Source of the DNA: Aquila chrysaetos chrysaetos
Taxonomy: Eukaryota > Chordata > Aves > Accipitriformes > Accipitridae
DNA length: 64,000 bases
Assembly (NCBI RefSeq): GCF_900496995.4
Contig: NC_044029.1
Coordinates: 10,292,001-10,356,000, forward strand
Reading direction: 5' to 3'
The notes under the pieces were generated by a model. That model had not been told where the DNA came from. It ran no database searches and saw only the letters and a program-made list of their open reading frames with translations. The translations under genes and the position numbers were made by a program. Shown one piece after another: positions 15,301-28,181 of this stretch (positions are counted from its first letter, which is position 1; each line of letters opens with the position of its first letter).

Positions 15301-17910
15301 GAAGTATTAAAGTACACCATCTTGTTACTCCCCTACAGAACAGATACAATCACAGTTGCTTATTGGTGTCAGTTAGAACATCCAACTCTTTGAAAGCAAA
15401 TGAATATTTTAGCTACTTCATGTAGCTTGGGCAATTACAATTTTTGTTCATAGCCTGTTCTAAGTTCATACTGTTCCACAGCAAAACTAATCACGGCAAC
15501 ACTGAATACACTATTGTTTCCTCTGGATGTCCATGCCACGTCATACTGACCACGATTCACAAACAAAAAATGAAATATAAAACAATGCCAAATTTTATAC
15601 AGTTCCTCTTAAGGTGAGAACTCTGTTTACAAAAGCCAGTATCAAAGCCAGTCACAAAGCAATGAGTTATAAAAGATAGTTACAGTATTTGTTAGGTATG
15701 ATTGCCTATAACATTGAGGAGTTATGGGATAGGGGACTTGGGGAAGAGGTTTTAATTTGTATCTGTGATCTGTTCATTAAAGCAATTTCATAAAACACCC
15801 TGTGCATCTGTAGCTTTTTATTTTAGCTCTGGAGCATTAGACACATTCACTGTTTCTTACGCAACAACAATTTCCTCTTTTTCAAATATTTGTAAGGAAA
15901 CACTTTTCTTCTCCAAATTACTTTTGGGTAGCAGTGCTTGTTCAATAGATTTATCCCAATCACAATTTCTGACAAATCTGGTCATCACAGATCATGAGTT
16001 TTCTTTAAGATCTTTGAATAGGAGACCTACTGGAGGAATTTCATAAACATACAGTTCAAAAACAAAAAGTCATTTATTTCAACAATCAAATGTATGTTTA
16101 CTTCGAGGTTTTCTCTGTTTCTGGTAATCATTTCCGCACCTGAAATGACATTCATTATTTCTCTAACTTGCATTAATATTTTCAAAGCTTATTAACATTT
16201 CTGTAGAAACTCTTGAGTCCAGTCAGTTGACCCAGACATGAAATAATTATTTGTGTTGATATCTTGAAGGATATTTAATGGAAGGAAGATAAATAGCAAG
16301 GCAATAAGCTTGAATTGTGTTGTTTATATTATTTATGTAGAAGTGTATTGTGTCTGCTTTTTGAAACTTTTAAATCATTATTTCTAGCTCATAGTGTGCC
16401 ACAGTAGAAGTAATTCTTATTCACTGTTCTTGCACAATGCTACTCAGTCAAATAGGAGAGATGAAAATAGAAAGAATTTTCTTCTGACAGTTGCTATAAT
16501 GATGCTAAGTTATTCTTTTAGCATGAATTGAACTTCAAATATTTTGAATGCTGCTGCTTCTCTTTGGAAGCCTACGGGTATAGTTTCATTTTAAATGGCA
16601 TGGTATACATAAGAGTTTTAAACCACAGCGTGTAGTAAAACTTGAGTTACTTTATGTGGGAAGAAAATTACTTATTTTTAAATGGTCTAAAATCCCTGTG
16701 AAGATCTCAGGTGTGCAGGCTTTTTTCTTCTGTGCAGAGATACATTTGTTTATTGGAATATAGCCTACAACACACGTGTGCAATCATACACCATTAGAAA
16801 ATTTCTTCCTTTCTCTTAAGGTGTGGAACAATCCACATGCCTGAAAAGCACTCTGGTCAGTCCACTTAACGGTAGAAATTAAATACTCTTTTCACCTCCC
16901 CCTTTTGGAAATTTACTGTTTCAAACAATGCTAGCATAGAAATCAGAGCTTGAGCCCCTTTGGGAATACTTCTGACTTAACAGCAGATATCATCTTACTA
17001 TAAAACATTTTGCAGAAAAGGAGGGAAAATATATATTCCTTCAGCAAGAACTTGCAGTGTTTCAGTTGTCAGTGTTTGATTGCTTACAACAAACCAGATA
17101 ACGACTAGTTTATTTCCAGTAGAGAACCCATGTCGCATGAATGTTAACTGTGTGAGCAATGCCATTAACTCTCTAAGACGCGGGTTGTCCCCGGGAGCAG
17201 CGGGCATGCTCCTTCGCCTGCAGCTCAGCGCCTGCTTAATCACCGCATGTCGTTCCCTGCGGGATCCAAGCAGGGCCAGGGCGTAAGAAAGGAATTGCCA
17301 TTTCAAACTTGCAATTTCTTCATTACTTACCCACATTTAAATAGGATTTTATTTTTGTACCTTGCAAACAGTTCGTTTGGGTTTTTACTGAGGGATTTGG
17401 GGTTTTTTAACATTGGTTTTGTTTGCATAAATCTCATTGAGTATTTCCCCTCCTTTTCACACAGATCAGAAATCAGGTTTGTAGTGCAACCTAAAACAGA
17501 TTAGGGTTGTTTAAAATAAGAAGATGAATACGTACCCAGCAGCGCATAAATCTTAACACTTTCCCTTGATGGCCCCTTGAAAAATGTAAGGTGCAGAGAC
17601 TTCCTAAAACCCCGACAGCCTTTCTGTATGAAAAAGGGGACAGAGCTCTAGATCGAAGCAGCTTTACCGTTATTAAATCTGTTCTCCCTGCTCCCAGAGC
17701 GTGGAAGGAGAACACCACGAGAAGGCGGTGGAGCTGCTGAAGGCGGCCAAGGACAGCGTCAAGCTGGTGGTACGCTACACTCCCAAGGTGCTGGAGGAGA
17801 TGGAGGCTCGCTTCGAAAAACTGAGGACAGCCCGGCGCCGGCAACAGCAGCAATTGCTCATTCAGCAGCAGCAACAGCAGCAAACCACACAGCAAAACCA
17901 TATGTCGTAG
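9321..17910 (+). CDS. LIN7A: LIN7A, C-terminal coding part (three exons)
   Basis: This is a small scaffold protein of cell junctions and synapses. It pairs through L27 domains with CASK/MPP-type proteins and binds receptor and channel C-termini through its PDZ domain. Spliced exons 9321-9392, 11767-11976 and 17698-17910 give 164 residues in one frame, all junctions in phase 0 with AG/GT borders. They encode the end of the L27 domain ([13 protein letters not shown]), a linker, the PDZ domain with the ligand-binding loop GLGF, and a charged coiled tail ending in glutamines and QQNHMS. Human LIN7A has 233 residues, so about 67 N-terminal residues (most of L27) are encoded upstream of the window. 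The Gln-rich tail and NHMS end fit LIN7A better than LIN7B or LIN7C. The gene points towards MYF5, which is on the opposite strand, matching the known LIN7A-MYF5-MYF6 order. Confidence 0.95.
9393..11766 (+). other. LIN7A intron between L27 and PDZ exons
   Basis: Starts GTAGGA and ends TTCCAG. AT-rich, no coding signal. A possible MIR-like SINE remnant lies near 11.5-11.6 kb. Nothing else was recognised. Confidence 0.8.
11525..11600 (+). mobile_element. Possible MIR-like relic in LIN7A intron
   Basis: GCTAACTTTCTGCGTTATC, then TTTTGACAAGTCACCTAAAC, then TCTCTATTCC, resembles the MIR core more weakly than the 56.4 kb copy. Confidence 0.35.
11767..11976 (+). CDS. LIN7A: LIN7A exon: linker and most of the PDZ domain
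   Basis: A 210-nt exon of 70 codons lies between TTCCAG and GTATGT. It starts [20 protein letters not shown] and carries the PDZ start [13 protein letters not shown], where GLGF is the carboxylate-binding loop. It ends [11 protein letters not shown] in the middle of the PDZ fold. An overlapping + frame that begins at 11815 and reads past the donor is only the same exon running into intron. Confidence 0.95.
11977..17697 (+). other. LIN7A intron within the PDZ coding region
   Basis: Starts GTATGT and ends CTCCCAG. Mostly AT-rich with no recognisable exon or ncRNA. GC content rises sharply at about 17.17-17.29 kb, just before the last coding exon. Confidence 0.8.
17698..17910 (+). CDS. LIN7A: LIN7A last coding exon: PDZ end and Gln-rich tail
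   Basis: This 213-nt exon follows CTCCCAG and starts [19 protein letters not shown]. It completes the PDZ domain (helix B, then VKLVVRYTP) and adds the basic tail [19 protein letters not shown], a Q/L-rich stretch and NHMS, then TAG. Codons are GC-rich (GTG, CTG, AAG, GCG), unlike the AT-rich codons of the two upstream exons. The TAG is followed at once by GTGAGAGG, a good splice donor, so the stop codon forms the last three bases of the exon. Confidence 0.95.
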   Translation, partial: SVEGEHHEKAVELLKAAKDSVKLVVRYTPKVLEEMEARFEKLRTARRRQQQQLLIQQQQQQQTTQQNHMS

Positions 17911-19357
17911 GTGAGAGGATTCATTGGTCTTCCCTAAAGCCCCCCCGACGGCACCCTGCCCGATCCCAGCAGCTCCCCGGGATCCAGGGGTCCGTCGGGA
18001 CAGGGCTGGAGAGCGGCCCTGCTGCCGTGTCGCCGGGCTGGGGGCTGACGGCCCCGGGGGGCTGACGTGGGGTCCTGGGCCGTGGGCAGGGCGAGGGGAC
18101 TCCGGGGACGGGGGGTCAGGGACAGGCAGGGCCCCGGCAAGCCCATACTGCAGGGAGGATGATCGGAGCTCATTCTTTAGTACATCCCCTCACGGACTGT
18201 CCCGGTAAAAATGCATTTTGAAAAGAAGCGAAAGGCCGTAACAAACTCTGGAGCCAATTTCCAACTAATAACCCCGAGATCAATAGCCACTAGGCAGCAC
18301 TGGCTGACCTGCAAGCAAGACTGTGTAAGAAGTCTGTTGTTCCTGGGAACATTTTTTAATTAAAAACCAGAGCATCTGTGACAAGTAAGAATATGCAGCC
18401 AGATTGTCTTAGACAGAGTTTAATGTATTTTCAACTAGTCTGTTACCGCTCTGCAACAAAACATCAGGATCTGCTGCTGGTACATGAAGAAAAGTCTTCC
18501 TGGTCCCTTCCCTGCTATAGGGAACCCAAACATCACTCTGTGGTTACTCCGCAGGGAACCTACAAGTGCTTACTTCTCATCTCCAGTTGGGTAGGAAGTA
18601 TTTCATTCACTCTTGACTGACATTCAATATTACAGTAGCTTCTGAGAGGCTTGCAAGTTTCCCGGTGCAGTCAAAACACATGACGTGAGGTACAGAGATT
18701 CTCCCTATATGCGGTTTTTCTGAAGTCAGTGAGAGTTTGTGACATAAATACATTTATAGATACGCTCCATTTGCCCAAACGAAATCGAGTAGGAAGCACG
18801 TCCCCAATGACTTACATCCCAATCCTCCACATCTCATACCAGCTGTTCCCAAAACAGGTTGTTTGTACCGGTGAGAATCTACAAGTGACTCAGAAAGTCC
18901 CCAGATAGTCAGAAACTGAAGCTCCCAGTGACAGTTTCATCGTTATTAATGTTAACGCTGTCCTGTGTTGATATTTAGGGGAAAACACCCGCCTTCTAGC
19001 CCCCCTGTCCTGTGACCACCAGAATTCCAGCTTTGTTGATGCAAACAAAGGCTGTGAGTGGGATCTAAATCCCACCTCAGGGCTTCAACTCAGGCAGGAG
19101 GTATAAACAGTAGTGTTTCATGAAGGTAAGTTTTGGGTTTCTGTGTAAAATAGGGCCGTTGCAGGAGATGAACATGCAAATGGCACAGTCTCATGGGAAT
19201 TTTTTCATTTTTTTAAGTTACCTAAATCTTTTCGTTAGCAAATAAGGTATTTTTACTGATTTTAAGTTTTTCTTCAAACTGAAAGGGAAGAAAGGCAGGC
19301 AGAGACAGCCAGCAGTTCCTTGTGCTTGCTCTGAGAAATGTGTTTCTTTGATTCTAG
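17911..19357 (+). other. Probable LIN7A intron within the 3' UTR
   Basis: Starts GTGAGAGG directly after the stop codon and ends GATTCTAG. The first 270 bases (to about 18.18 kb) are very GC- and CpG-rich; the rest is average. If the donor is not used, this interval is 3' UTR instead. Confidence 0.5.
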
Positions 19358-20587
19358 GTTATTCTCAAGGAAAAAAAAGCCTCGATCAAGAGTTCAGTAA
19401 TCAAGCAACCAGAGGTGTACTTCAGTATTCCAGCAAAAGGAAACAACTACAGGAACACAAAACAGAATTCATCTGGAGAACGTGCAATACAAGAATAATG
19501 TAAAGACAGCCATAGGGAGGGTACCTTCACGATAAAGCTTTTCAGCACACGGCGGTCACAGATACATAGTACTTCTGTGACTCTGTTCCTAATGAGAACA
19601 GCATGGTAGGTAAACCCTATGAAACAAAGAAGTCCAGGGCTTCCAAATAATTCTGTTTGATCTAATCTTGCACTCCTTACTCTGGCAAATTGGCCAGCTG
19701 GCTTTCTGTAGTCACTGAAAGTTTTGTTTTAAGGAGATCAAGATTGGCTGCTTTGGGGGACAGAATCTTTCTCTACAGTTATCTCCAGAAATGAACAACT
19801 ACATCAGTTTGAAATTTTGCCGCAGACATCAAACTCATACATCACGCTTCATAGCCACTTTGTACTATATATTGTAGAGCTGTTTTAACCTAACTTCCTG
19901 TTTATAATTTTCAATTTTCCCTCTGGAAATAGCAATTTACTATATTTATAAAGTATTCCATTTGTAGAAGCAATTGGCTTTTTACTCTTGGTGTTTCCAT
20001 ATATTTTATTATGCATCAGAGTGAGAAAGTTTTAGGTCAATTTTAATTTTATTAGTAGTAAAGTTAGGGAATCCTAGAACTGTATTTTTAAATGTAGGTA
20101 TTGCTTGTATCTATTATAGTTACTATTCAGAAATCTATAACTGGATATATTATATATTTATTCCATAAAATATATATTGTCTGAATGTACCTGTTAGAGA
20201 AATAGGGTCTTTGCTTAGCATGTATTGCAAATGTAGTAAGCTAATGTTAGCAAAAGACCAGGCTTTGTTTGGCAGATATTATGTGATAGCATAATCTCAG
20301 CTTTTCTGTATTCTTTACTTTATTTTCCAGTCTAATGTTAATATATTTTAGAGAGGAGGAAGTACAAGTTGTTTCTTTTAAGACTCGCACATTATCATTT
20401 AAATCAATTTGAAGTTAGAGTTGACTTTTTTTTTTTTTAATCAAACCAAATTGGAATGTGCAAACGAAATATATAACTAAGTTCTTAAGTTTACGTGTCT
20501 GCTTTTCCAAAGAAAATAGTCAAAGCTGGAAGGCAATGTCATCTACTTCGAAGAAAATAAGAAAATGGAACCCCCAAATTCTAAAAC

Positions 20588-20593
20588 AATAAA
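20588..20593 (+). terminator. Candidate LIN7A polyadenylation signal (proximal)
   Basis: A consensus AATAAA lies 1.2 kb into the probable LIN7A 3' UTR. Downstream sequence is not strikingly GU-rich, so use is uncertain. Confidence 0.3.
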
Positions 20594-21102
20594 TCATTTT
20601 CAGCATGCCTTCTATGCTTCATTAGAAAAGCCTGGGGGAGAAAAGGAGCTTAGGGGAGAACCTTTGCATGTTGAAAACTCCAGCCGATGTCAGTGTAAGC
20701 TTAGTAATGTGAGGAATGTAGAAATGGTCTGAACCAGTGTTCTGGTTGTGAACTTGGAACAAAGTCAGAAACAATTAATGTTTTGAAGGATCTATTCTCA
20801 GAGAGAAGCAAAGCAAAAGAGGGGAAAATGGCAGCATCATAGCATATGTTAGAAACCAAATGCAGGCTAGCCAACAGTCGTGACAGGGTTTGATCAGTGT
20901 AAGTAGCCATTGAAAGGAAATTACTGCATTTTTAAAACCAAACAGCATGAATTCATCCAGAGAAGCCTCATTTTATACAGAGAAGCAATTCTATCCAGTG
21001 GTCATTGGTGACAATATCAATTAAGACAGTGGAGTTTGAGAACTAGCAGAATTAAAGATGAAATATATTGTATTGTGCTCTGCACGGTCTCTTTTTATAC
21101 CT

Positions 21103-21108
21103 AATAAA
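21103..21108 (+). terminator. Candidate LIN7A polyadenylation signal (distal)
   Basis: AATAAA in the context CTAATAAAATTGTACG, about 1.75 kb into the probable last exon. A third AATAAA is at 21442-21447. The sequence alone does not show which is used. Confidence 0.3.
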
Positions 21109-21447
21109 ATTGTACGTACCTATTTTAAAACTGTATTCTCAAACAGACACTGCTATTAATATTGACAGTATATAAATTGTTATTATGACTGCATATAACT
21201 GTTCTGTATCTCATCAGTATGATTTGAATTACACCGATAGCTGCATTTTCAGAGACCAAGTATTCAGATTTAGTCAGCCCACTGTACTGCAGTTTTCCCA
21301 ACCGCCTCTCCACCTCCTCTCCTCCTCTTCCTCAAAAAATTTAGATTTGATGGAGTGGAATGTGCTGATTAATAACTTTCAATAATAGAATGTCATTCAT
21401 ATAGAGAAGCATATTGAATTCATTTTCATATATTATTATTCAATAAA

Positions 21448-24400
21448 TTATTTATACACACTAAAATTACCATTCTAGTCTTTGCCAACATTTAACAATA
21501 AGATGAAAGAAAAATATAAGTAAAATACAACTGTCAATGAATTTGAAGTGGAAGCAGGAAGAAATAAGGGTCACTTTTCATGCCCCTTCTGATCAATAAA
21601 ACGTATAGCCACTTAATCACAGAATAATCTGTGTCCCTAAACCTATCGTCTGCATTTAGTTGTAGATCGTCTTTAGATTTGTGATTTAAATGTCTTTGGT
21701 CCTGATGTAGTAAGGCACTTCCACACGTGCATTGCTGAATTAGGACCCAAAACAAGTGCAGGGAGGACAACACTTTCCACATGCAGGTCTGCAGGTACTT
21801 GTGAATCGTATTTTAACTGATTGGTCTCCTGGCATTTGCTGTTTCACTACACCGAATTGATATTCCTTCAGTCAGCTTAGTGAGTTTTATTACTCACATT
21901 TACCCTTGGGGCTCCCTCATGTTTCTCTGCACTGGCAGCAAACTGAGGTAGGAGATCCAACAAGTCTTTTCTGGCTCTTTATTACAATAACCAAAGGGGT
22001 GCCATATGATTTTTACAAGCTCTCGCATCATGTTCACTGATGCCAAAGATCCAGATGTAAGATCTAATAATAAGAGATTCAGGGTTGGTGGCGTTTACTT
22101 ACTGAAGTTGATGGATCTGCTGTGCTAGCCATAGTTTTTGTTTGTGACATCTGATCCCACTGGCACTTTATAGGGGGTTGAAGGATTTCATAGCCCTCAA
22201 TAAAGTGAAAAGCTCACCAGGTTGCATTTTCCTCTTTTCCTTCTACAGTGACAAATCATAGATGAAAGGTCAGTGAATGCCCATGAGTGGAAGAAATCAC
22301 ATAAAAATCTACCTGCCGTTCCCTGGTGAATGATACTGCAGACCACTTTGTCCTATACATCATACCTTTTATATGTATTTATCACAGCCAAGCTTCCAAT
22401 CTGACTTAGGAACCTTTGGGAACTCTTGCAGAAGGCACAAAACTATATGCCACGTTTGCAGGAGAAGAAACTACTCATCTACTAAATTTAGGGATTTTAG
22501 AGTTCTAAATGAAATTAGGATCTCATGAGCAAACAAAGTTCCTAGAATAAAAAAATGCTAAAGAAGAAGGGTGGTTTTGCCTGTGTTTGAAATAATACAG
22601 GGTTTTAAGCATAATTTCAGCTTTTAAAACAGTTGTTATGCTCATAGAAGATGTATGTTATCACAGGAGGAGAAACTGTTTCAGAAATTAGCAATTCTTT
22701 CTGAATCTTTCTGAAAATGGCTTAATAAAAGAAAACTGACCAAACAATCTCCTAACGCAGAACTGTGTCTAGAAGAGCTAAGGGGATCCTTCCATATATA
22801 AGCAGAGGATTATCAGCTGGACGTAGTGTCCTGCGTAAGCACTAGTGAGACCATTTCCATATCCAGCCTTCAATAAAACAAAACAGTTTCAAACCCAGAG
22901 GGTATTTGGGGACAATTTGCAAGAACGTGCTGCCTGCTGCGATACGTGTCAGATGAGAAATAGAGCCCGTTATGCTTGTCCATGAGAGGGTCAGGACGAA
23001 TTAGGGATGAGTTCAAACAGTCTTGCAAGCAGACCCAGGCTCACCCTGCCTGTCCATGAAGCGAACGCAGTCTTGTGCTCTGAGCCAGCAAAAAGATTTA
23101 GATATGTGTTTGATTCATTGCCTCTGCCTTCAGCTGTCTAAAAGCAAGCTGCAGAGCTTACGCTGATTGTTTCTATGGTCAACAAAGAGTTAGAGGCATC
23201 CCTTGAATGCGATTCATTCCACCTGTCTCTGACATCTATCTTAAGAGGATAAGGCATCCCATAAAAGGGTTTGTAAGCAGAGCCACTGACTAAACAGCCT
23301 AAATTACTAGCTTGAAGTAAGAAATGTCTTTTGGGTTTTTTTGCTGCTTCACTCATACACAGCTTCCTAATACATAAATAAATATCCAGCCACTAGTGTT
23401 TGAATTCCCTAGTCTAAAACCTGTACACGCGTAGCTCAGATGACTAATAGCCCTTACACGTGATCCGGTTTGTAAGGAGGTTCCTGTTGCTACAGATGCC
23501 TGTTCTGAAACAAGAACTTTAAGATCTCAGCACAGGTATCATTAGCAAAACGCTTTGGTTGTGGTATAGCCAGGAGCAGACTACAACAAGCTTCAGTCTG
23601 TGAATGCTAACAGCAGAAGTCTGTACTGCCAGTTGTGACACTGGGCTAGTGTGTGTTCATTTTACCATACCTGCAGCCAAAAAATGAACAACTGCTTTTG
23701 ATTTTTGGTTACAAACAGGGATGCACAAAAATTAAAGCTGTCAAACTTCCAACAGAGGAATTTGTGATACCAGAAGTTATAGCAAAACTTGAGCAGTTCT
23801 GAAATCTAGAAGCCTGCAGCTATCTAGGATTAAGTAAAAAGATTACAAAAGCAGATGTCTATAAGAAACAGCCAAAATCCACGAGAAAAAAAATCCCATA
23901 GGGATTTAATTTCCAATCTGCTTTTAATTTACTTTCTTATAGTTAGTTTCACTCTTATCAACTCATCTGACCAAAAGGGAAGCATATGATTCAGCAATTG
24001 CACTTACTTTTACCAAAACCATAAAGAGCTGATAGGGTAGATGAATACCTCTTCCCTTCCTTCCTCTCTCCGAGGCTTGGGTGAAGCTGGGTTTTGTCTG
24101 CAAAAAGGTGACACCCAAACACGTCCCAGTGCTACAGAGAGTTTCTTCATTACTCATATTACAGTTCCTCCCCACCAGCAATTCTCAATATGTTTCCTCA
24201 AAGTGGGCATGTTTTATAGACCCACAAATGCATGTTTATTTCAAGGAAAACTTGATGTTAAGCCTGAAGCTGTAAAACTTGTCCAACCTTTTCATTTTGA
24301 CATCCCAAACCAGACCAACTATTGCACTTCTAATAATCCAGCTGGGAGCCTGGGATTAGCTTGTAAACTGGTCCAATTAAAAACTGTATCCCAGGAGTCA

Positions 24401-27400
24401 CTTCTCTAACATTTCTGTTGAAATGAAAGAAATGTGAAAGACAAACACAAAGTATAACTTCTGAAGTACAGAGAGTAGCCAGTGCAGTGCTACAGAAAGG
24501 GGAGAATACTTAGGATTTTCCACACATGCGTGAAAACTTCTCCAGGAATATAGAATAATATTTTTCTCTAAACAAGTTACTTTTTTATGTTGGGAGGACA
24601 AGCCACTTCTCTGGTAGCAGGTTTGGGTAAGAATAAGGCAAGATGCCTAGCTAAAACGAGAAACAGCATGGGAAGAATCCTGGGTATGTTAAGGTAGCCA
24701 TGAACAATTTGGTGGCTGAGGGTGGGTCCACCTCAGATAAGAGTAACTCAAACATACTTCTCCCACTCATCTCTCTCCTGTCCCAAGTCTCCTCGTACCC
24801 AATCCCCCATATCCATTAGCTGCCCTCTCATGGCCACCATAGTCAGCTCTCTTGCTTCCCCCAGACAAAATAATTTAACTATCCATGAGGAATACAAGGA
24901 AAAAAAAAAAAAAAAAATACGTTGAGGGGGTAGAAAAATGGTAGATAAAACTTGAAAAAAAAAAAAAAATTGTCACAGTACACTGAGAAAGTCCCCTCTT
25001 TCCTGTGTCAGCTCCTTTTCAGCAGGTGATAATTTTTACCTTCATTTAGTTCCCTGCTGACAAAGCATTATATGCTATGGCACTGATTGTGAACAGCCAT
25101 ACACTCTCCTCTGGCTGAAACGACAGCTCCTTCTCTGGAACCAGTGGACATCTAGACCTGCTGGAATGCGAGACCCCGTGAATTCACACACGTGCAGTGG
25201 GTCAGGGTTACCGTGCACGCACTGACCGTGTGAGCTGTACAGGTGAAGAAGATCCAGCATGTCTGGCACGCAGACTCGTGTCTGTCTGGGATTTTGGAGA
25301 TCAAATGTGGAACGAACCCCTGGCGATGTCCTAACACAGAGCTAGAGCCTTCGGCCGTCCAGTCTGGAAGTGTTTGTGTTCTAAAAAGACATTCAGGAAC
25401 CAATGTTTCATTTGTTTCAAAACTCTTTCAAAGCAAGTTTTCAACAATAGGCAACGAGAAACCTTTCTTAAGAAAAATGAGAAACCTTTCTTAAACTCTT
25501 AAGGACCAAATGTGCAGAGGACTATTGATTTCTCTACTAATTTTATGCTTCAGGTGCAGCACTTAGGCCAGCACCATCTTTCCACCCTCGGGTTTGTGCA
25601 TGTTGGGCTCCTCTTGTCTGCAGCCTTGACAGAAAGAACCGTTTACCACTGGGTCTTAGCATCCCTAAAGGAAAATATAAACTTGACTGCTTACAGGAAG
25701 GGGGCTTAAACATCAATTAACTGGGACTAGGTCTAGTGCTGACTAGGTCTTTTGTAGCAATATTTGTCTCCACTGTTTTGTATTGCACCGAATACAATAA
25801 TTTGTTCCAAAACATGTTAGATTTCTTTCCTCTGTATACGTAGCACCTTTACGGCTCAGTTGTACGAAGAAATCTCGCTGTCCTTACCTGGGTTTGGCTC
25901 TGTTCAGCTGGGCAGAGCCATGGTACAGCTCTCCGTTGAATAACTACGCTGAGGGAGACGCCTAGTGTAAAGCGATGCTCATCGCATCTTTAGCGGCTCC
26001 TTCCAGTCTCACTGCTGCGGAGTTCTTTGCTAGCATTCAACAGCAGGTACGCAACACTCGTTCAGCCTATTTCTACACATTTTACAGTGAACGGACAGTT
26101 CAAAAAAGGCTCCATTTAACATGTGCGACAATACCACATGAGCGAACGCTCTGTGCGCTAAGAATGGCAAATAGCAACAGGATAACAGCAATAAAACCAA
26201 TATTCTTACCTGGGTAAGAATTCTATGGTTAATGTAAATATTGCTTAATATGATTAGCGGACTGCACACACTCAGGGTCTGATCATACTACACCTACTGT
26301 TGCTGCTGTTGGAGATTATACGTGTGCTGATGAAAAAATTACACGAAGCACCCTTAGGCAAGTGGATCGCCCGCATTGAAGTAAATGAAACATGAAGCAC
26401 ATGTCTTTGTGCCTTGCTGAAGGGAGCCACGTGAACCAGATGCAGTAACAATTTGGTGCAAGTCATGAATCTCACACTCCAGCAGCTGCTCTGCTTTCGG
26501 GGGGGGACTTGCCGAAGGTAGTCATCAAACTGGGTTTCCCTTGTAGCTGTGATTTTCTCAAAGGTGCTAACAGTCTGTACCACTGCCGGGCACTACCTTC
26601 CTCAGAGTGGCACCCAAACGGTCCCAGGTCATTAGATCCAAGTGTACCTATAGACTAAGCTGTAGAGGCGTTTTATTTCTCCCCTTCTAGACACTCTGTA
26701 ATATTTTCCTCTTTCTCCCCAAACTCTAACCAAGGCTTTGACACTTAGCTTAAATATGCAGGTATTTGAAACTTTTCCTTTTTTTCAGTAGGGAAAACAA
26801 ACTCGGAGCTACAGCTTGTACACCACAGCTTATCTTCTCAGGCAGCGTCCTCTCTGAAAGACCTGGGAGAAGACAACACCCAAGAAGCACACAGCTTGAC
26901 AAACACAGCAAGCCTCAGAAAACTGGCACCAGTGTTTGAAAGAGAAAAGGACATTGCCAGAGAAGGCAGCCGGGAAGATAAAACAGTCCTACCTCAGGCA
27001 AGCTCCAGTGGTAAAGTCCAGGCACTGACAACTTTCACATTTTTTCCCATGAAATACAAGGTGCAAAGACAGCACCTGGGAGGGAGGCAAGGGCCAGATC
27101 TCCTGTTCAGTCTTCATGTTCTGAGCATGGAGCTTAACAGCAGCCCAAATTCTCCAGTTCTGTTAGAAAGCAACTTACTCTGGTAAGAGTTACAACCCTG
27201 GACAAAGAGGTAAAATGAGACTCAGCCTGGAATTGGCCGGTGTGACTGCATAACTGTTTGCCAAATTTAAAGTCAAAGACTTTAAGGCTAAATAAGGCCA
27301 AAAACATATTTTGACAAAACGTATGTTGATTGCTTGAAAGCTTCAAATAATAATCTCCTGACATCTGCAAACAAGTCTTCCACTGACTCTGGTGCAGCTG

Positions 27401-28181
27401 AGATTTGGTTTCTTCCCTGTGTCCCTGGCTAAATCTAGAACGATTAGCTTAAATCTGAATGGAGCGAGGATGTAAGAAATAAGTCGGTGGCTCTAATGGA
27501 AGTGCGAGAGATTTTCATGAGATACTGAAGAGTTTCCAGCCAGATTCTTTGCTGAACTAATGAACCCTTGGCAGCTACCCGCATAACAATTAGTACACCT
27601 CCAAAGCATGATTTAGAAGCGGTCATCTTGCCTTCAGTAAATTATTCAGCTCAGCTACTCAGGAGTAATACTGATCTGGTTTACTAAGGAGATGAGTGCA
27701 ATCTTAAAGCAAATTTGCTCTGCAAGCCAAGAGTCAAAGAATGACAATCTTCAAAGCTGGAGAAAAAAATAGGAGGAAAAAAAGAATAGTTCCAAATGTC
27801 AAATCAGATGAAGACTTGACAGATTTCTCTGACTGTAAAAGTAACTGTTGAAGTGGCTGAAGTGACTCAGGAGTCACCTGACATTATTTTTTTCAGAGGC
27901 CAGTGTCAGTGAAGGAATGTCATGCAAGATATTTTGTTACATAGCTTTGGTTTAACAGCAATTTAGGATTTATTAATATTTTTGAGATAGATCACAAGAT
28001 TAAGTTGTATAATTTTAACAGTACTTAATCATCAGCATATTTAACAGAGTGATTCGATGGAATTTATTACAATCAAATTTGCAACTTAGTTAAAGATTCG
28101 AAAATGGCAAGGATCACCCAAAACTTACAGCGGGGTTGTACACAGAGTTGGAGGTTAAATCAAATCACACACACGCACAGA
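21448..28181. other. Intergenic DNA downstream of LIN7A
   Basis: No recognisable exon. Open frames are short, overlap on both strands and lack family resemblance. The contents noted are A-runs at 24901 and 24952, the 23-bp duplication at 25456 and a palindrome with an AP-1-like core at 27862-27877. Nothing else is supported. Confidence 0.7.
25456..25494 (+). repeat. 23-bp tandem duplication
   Basis: The 16-mer GAGAAACCTTTCTTAA occurs at 25456-25471 and again, identical, at 25479-25494. A recent small slippage duplication in intergenic DNA. Confidence 0.85.

Larger units (their letters stand above)
19358..21108 (+). other. LIN7A: Probable LIN7A 3' UTR exon
   Basis: A pyrimidine-rich acceptor (TGTTTCTTTGATTCTAG) ends at 19357. 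It would join directly to the LIN7A stop codon exon, whose last base precedes a GTGAG donor. What follows is AT-rich and without a long frame, with TATATATTTATT-like stretches typical of a long vertebrate 3' UTR. The right end is set here at the AATAAA at 21103; the AATAAA at 20588 and 21442 are alternatives. Splicing is inferred from the two site matches and from memory that LIN7A has a non-coding last exon in mammals; no transcript was seen. Confidence 0.55.

Noticed and set aside
1-19357. Homologues of the human intronic LIN7A microRNAs (miR-617, miR-618)
   Set aside because: Their mature sequences were not found by eye in the introns present here; these may be mammal-specific or lie outside the window.
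24041-24409. A 122-residue + strand frame as a gene
   Set aside because: No family resemblance, overlapping frames on both strands, no promoter or splice context.
24899-24970. A-runs (also near 34131, 36218, 41011, 41458, 48821, 50908 and 62191) as tails of retroposed genes
   Set aside because: No upstream gene-like sequence or flanking target-site duplication was seen; they look like simple homopolymer runs.
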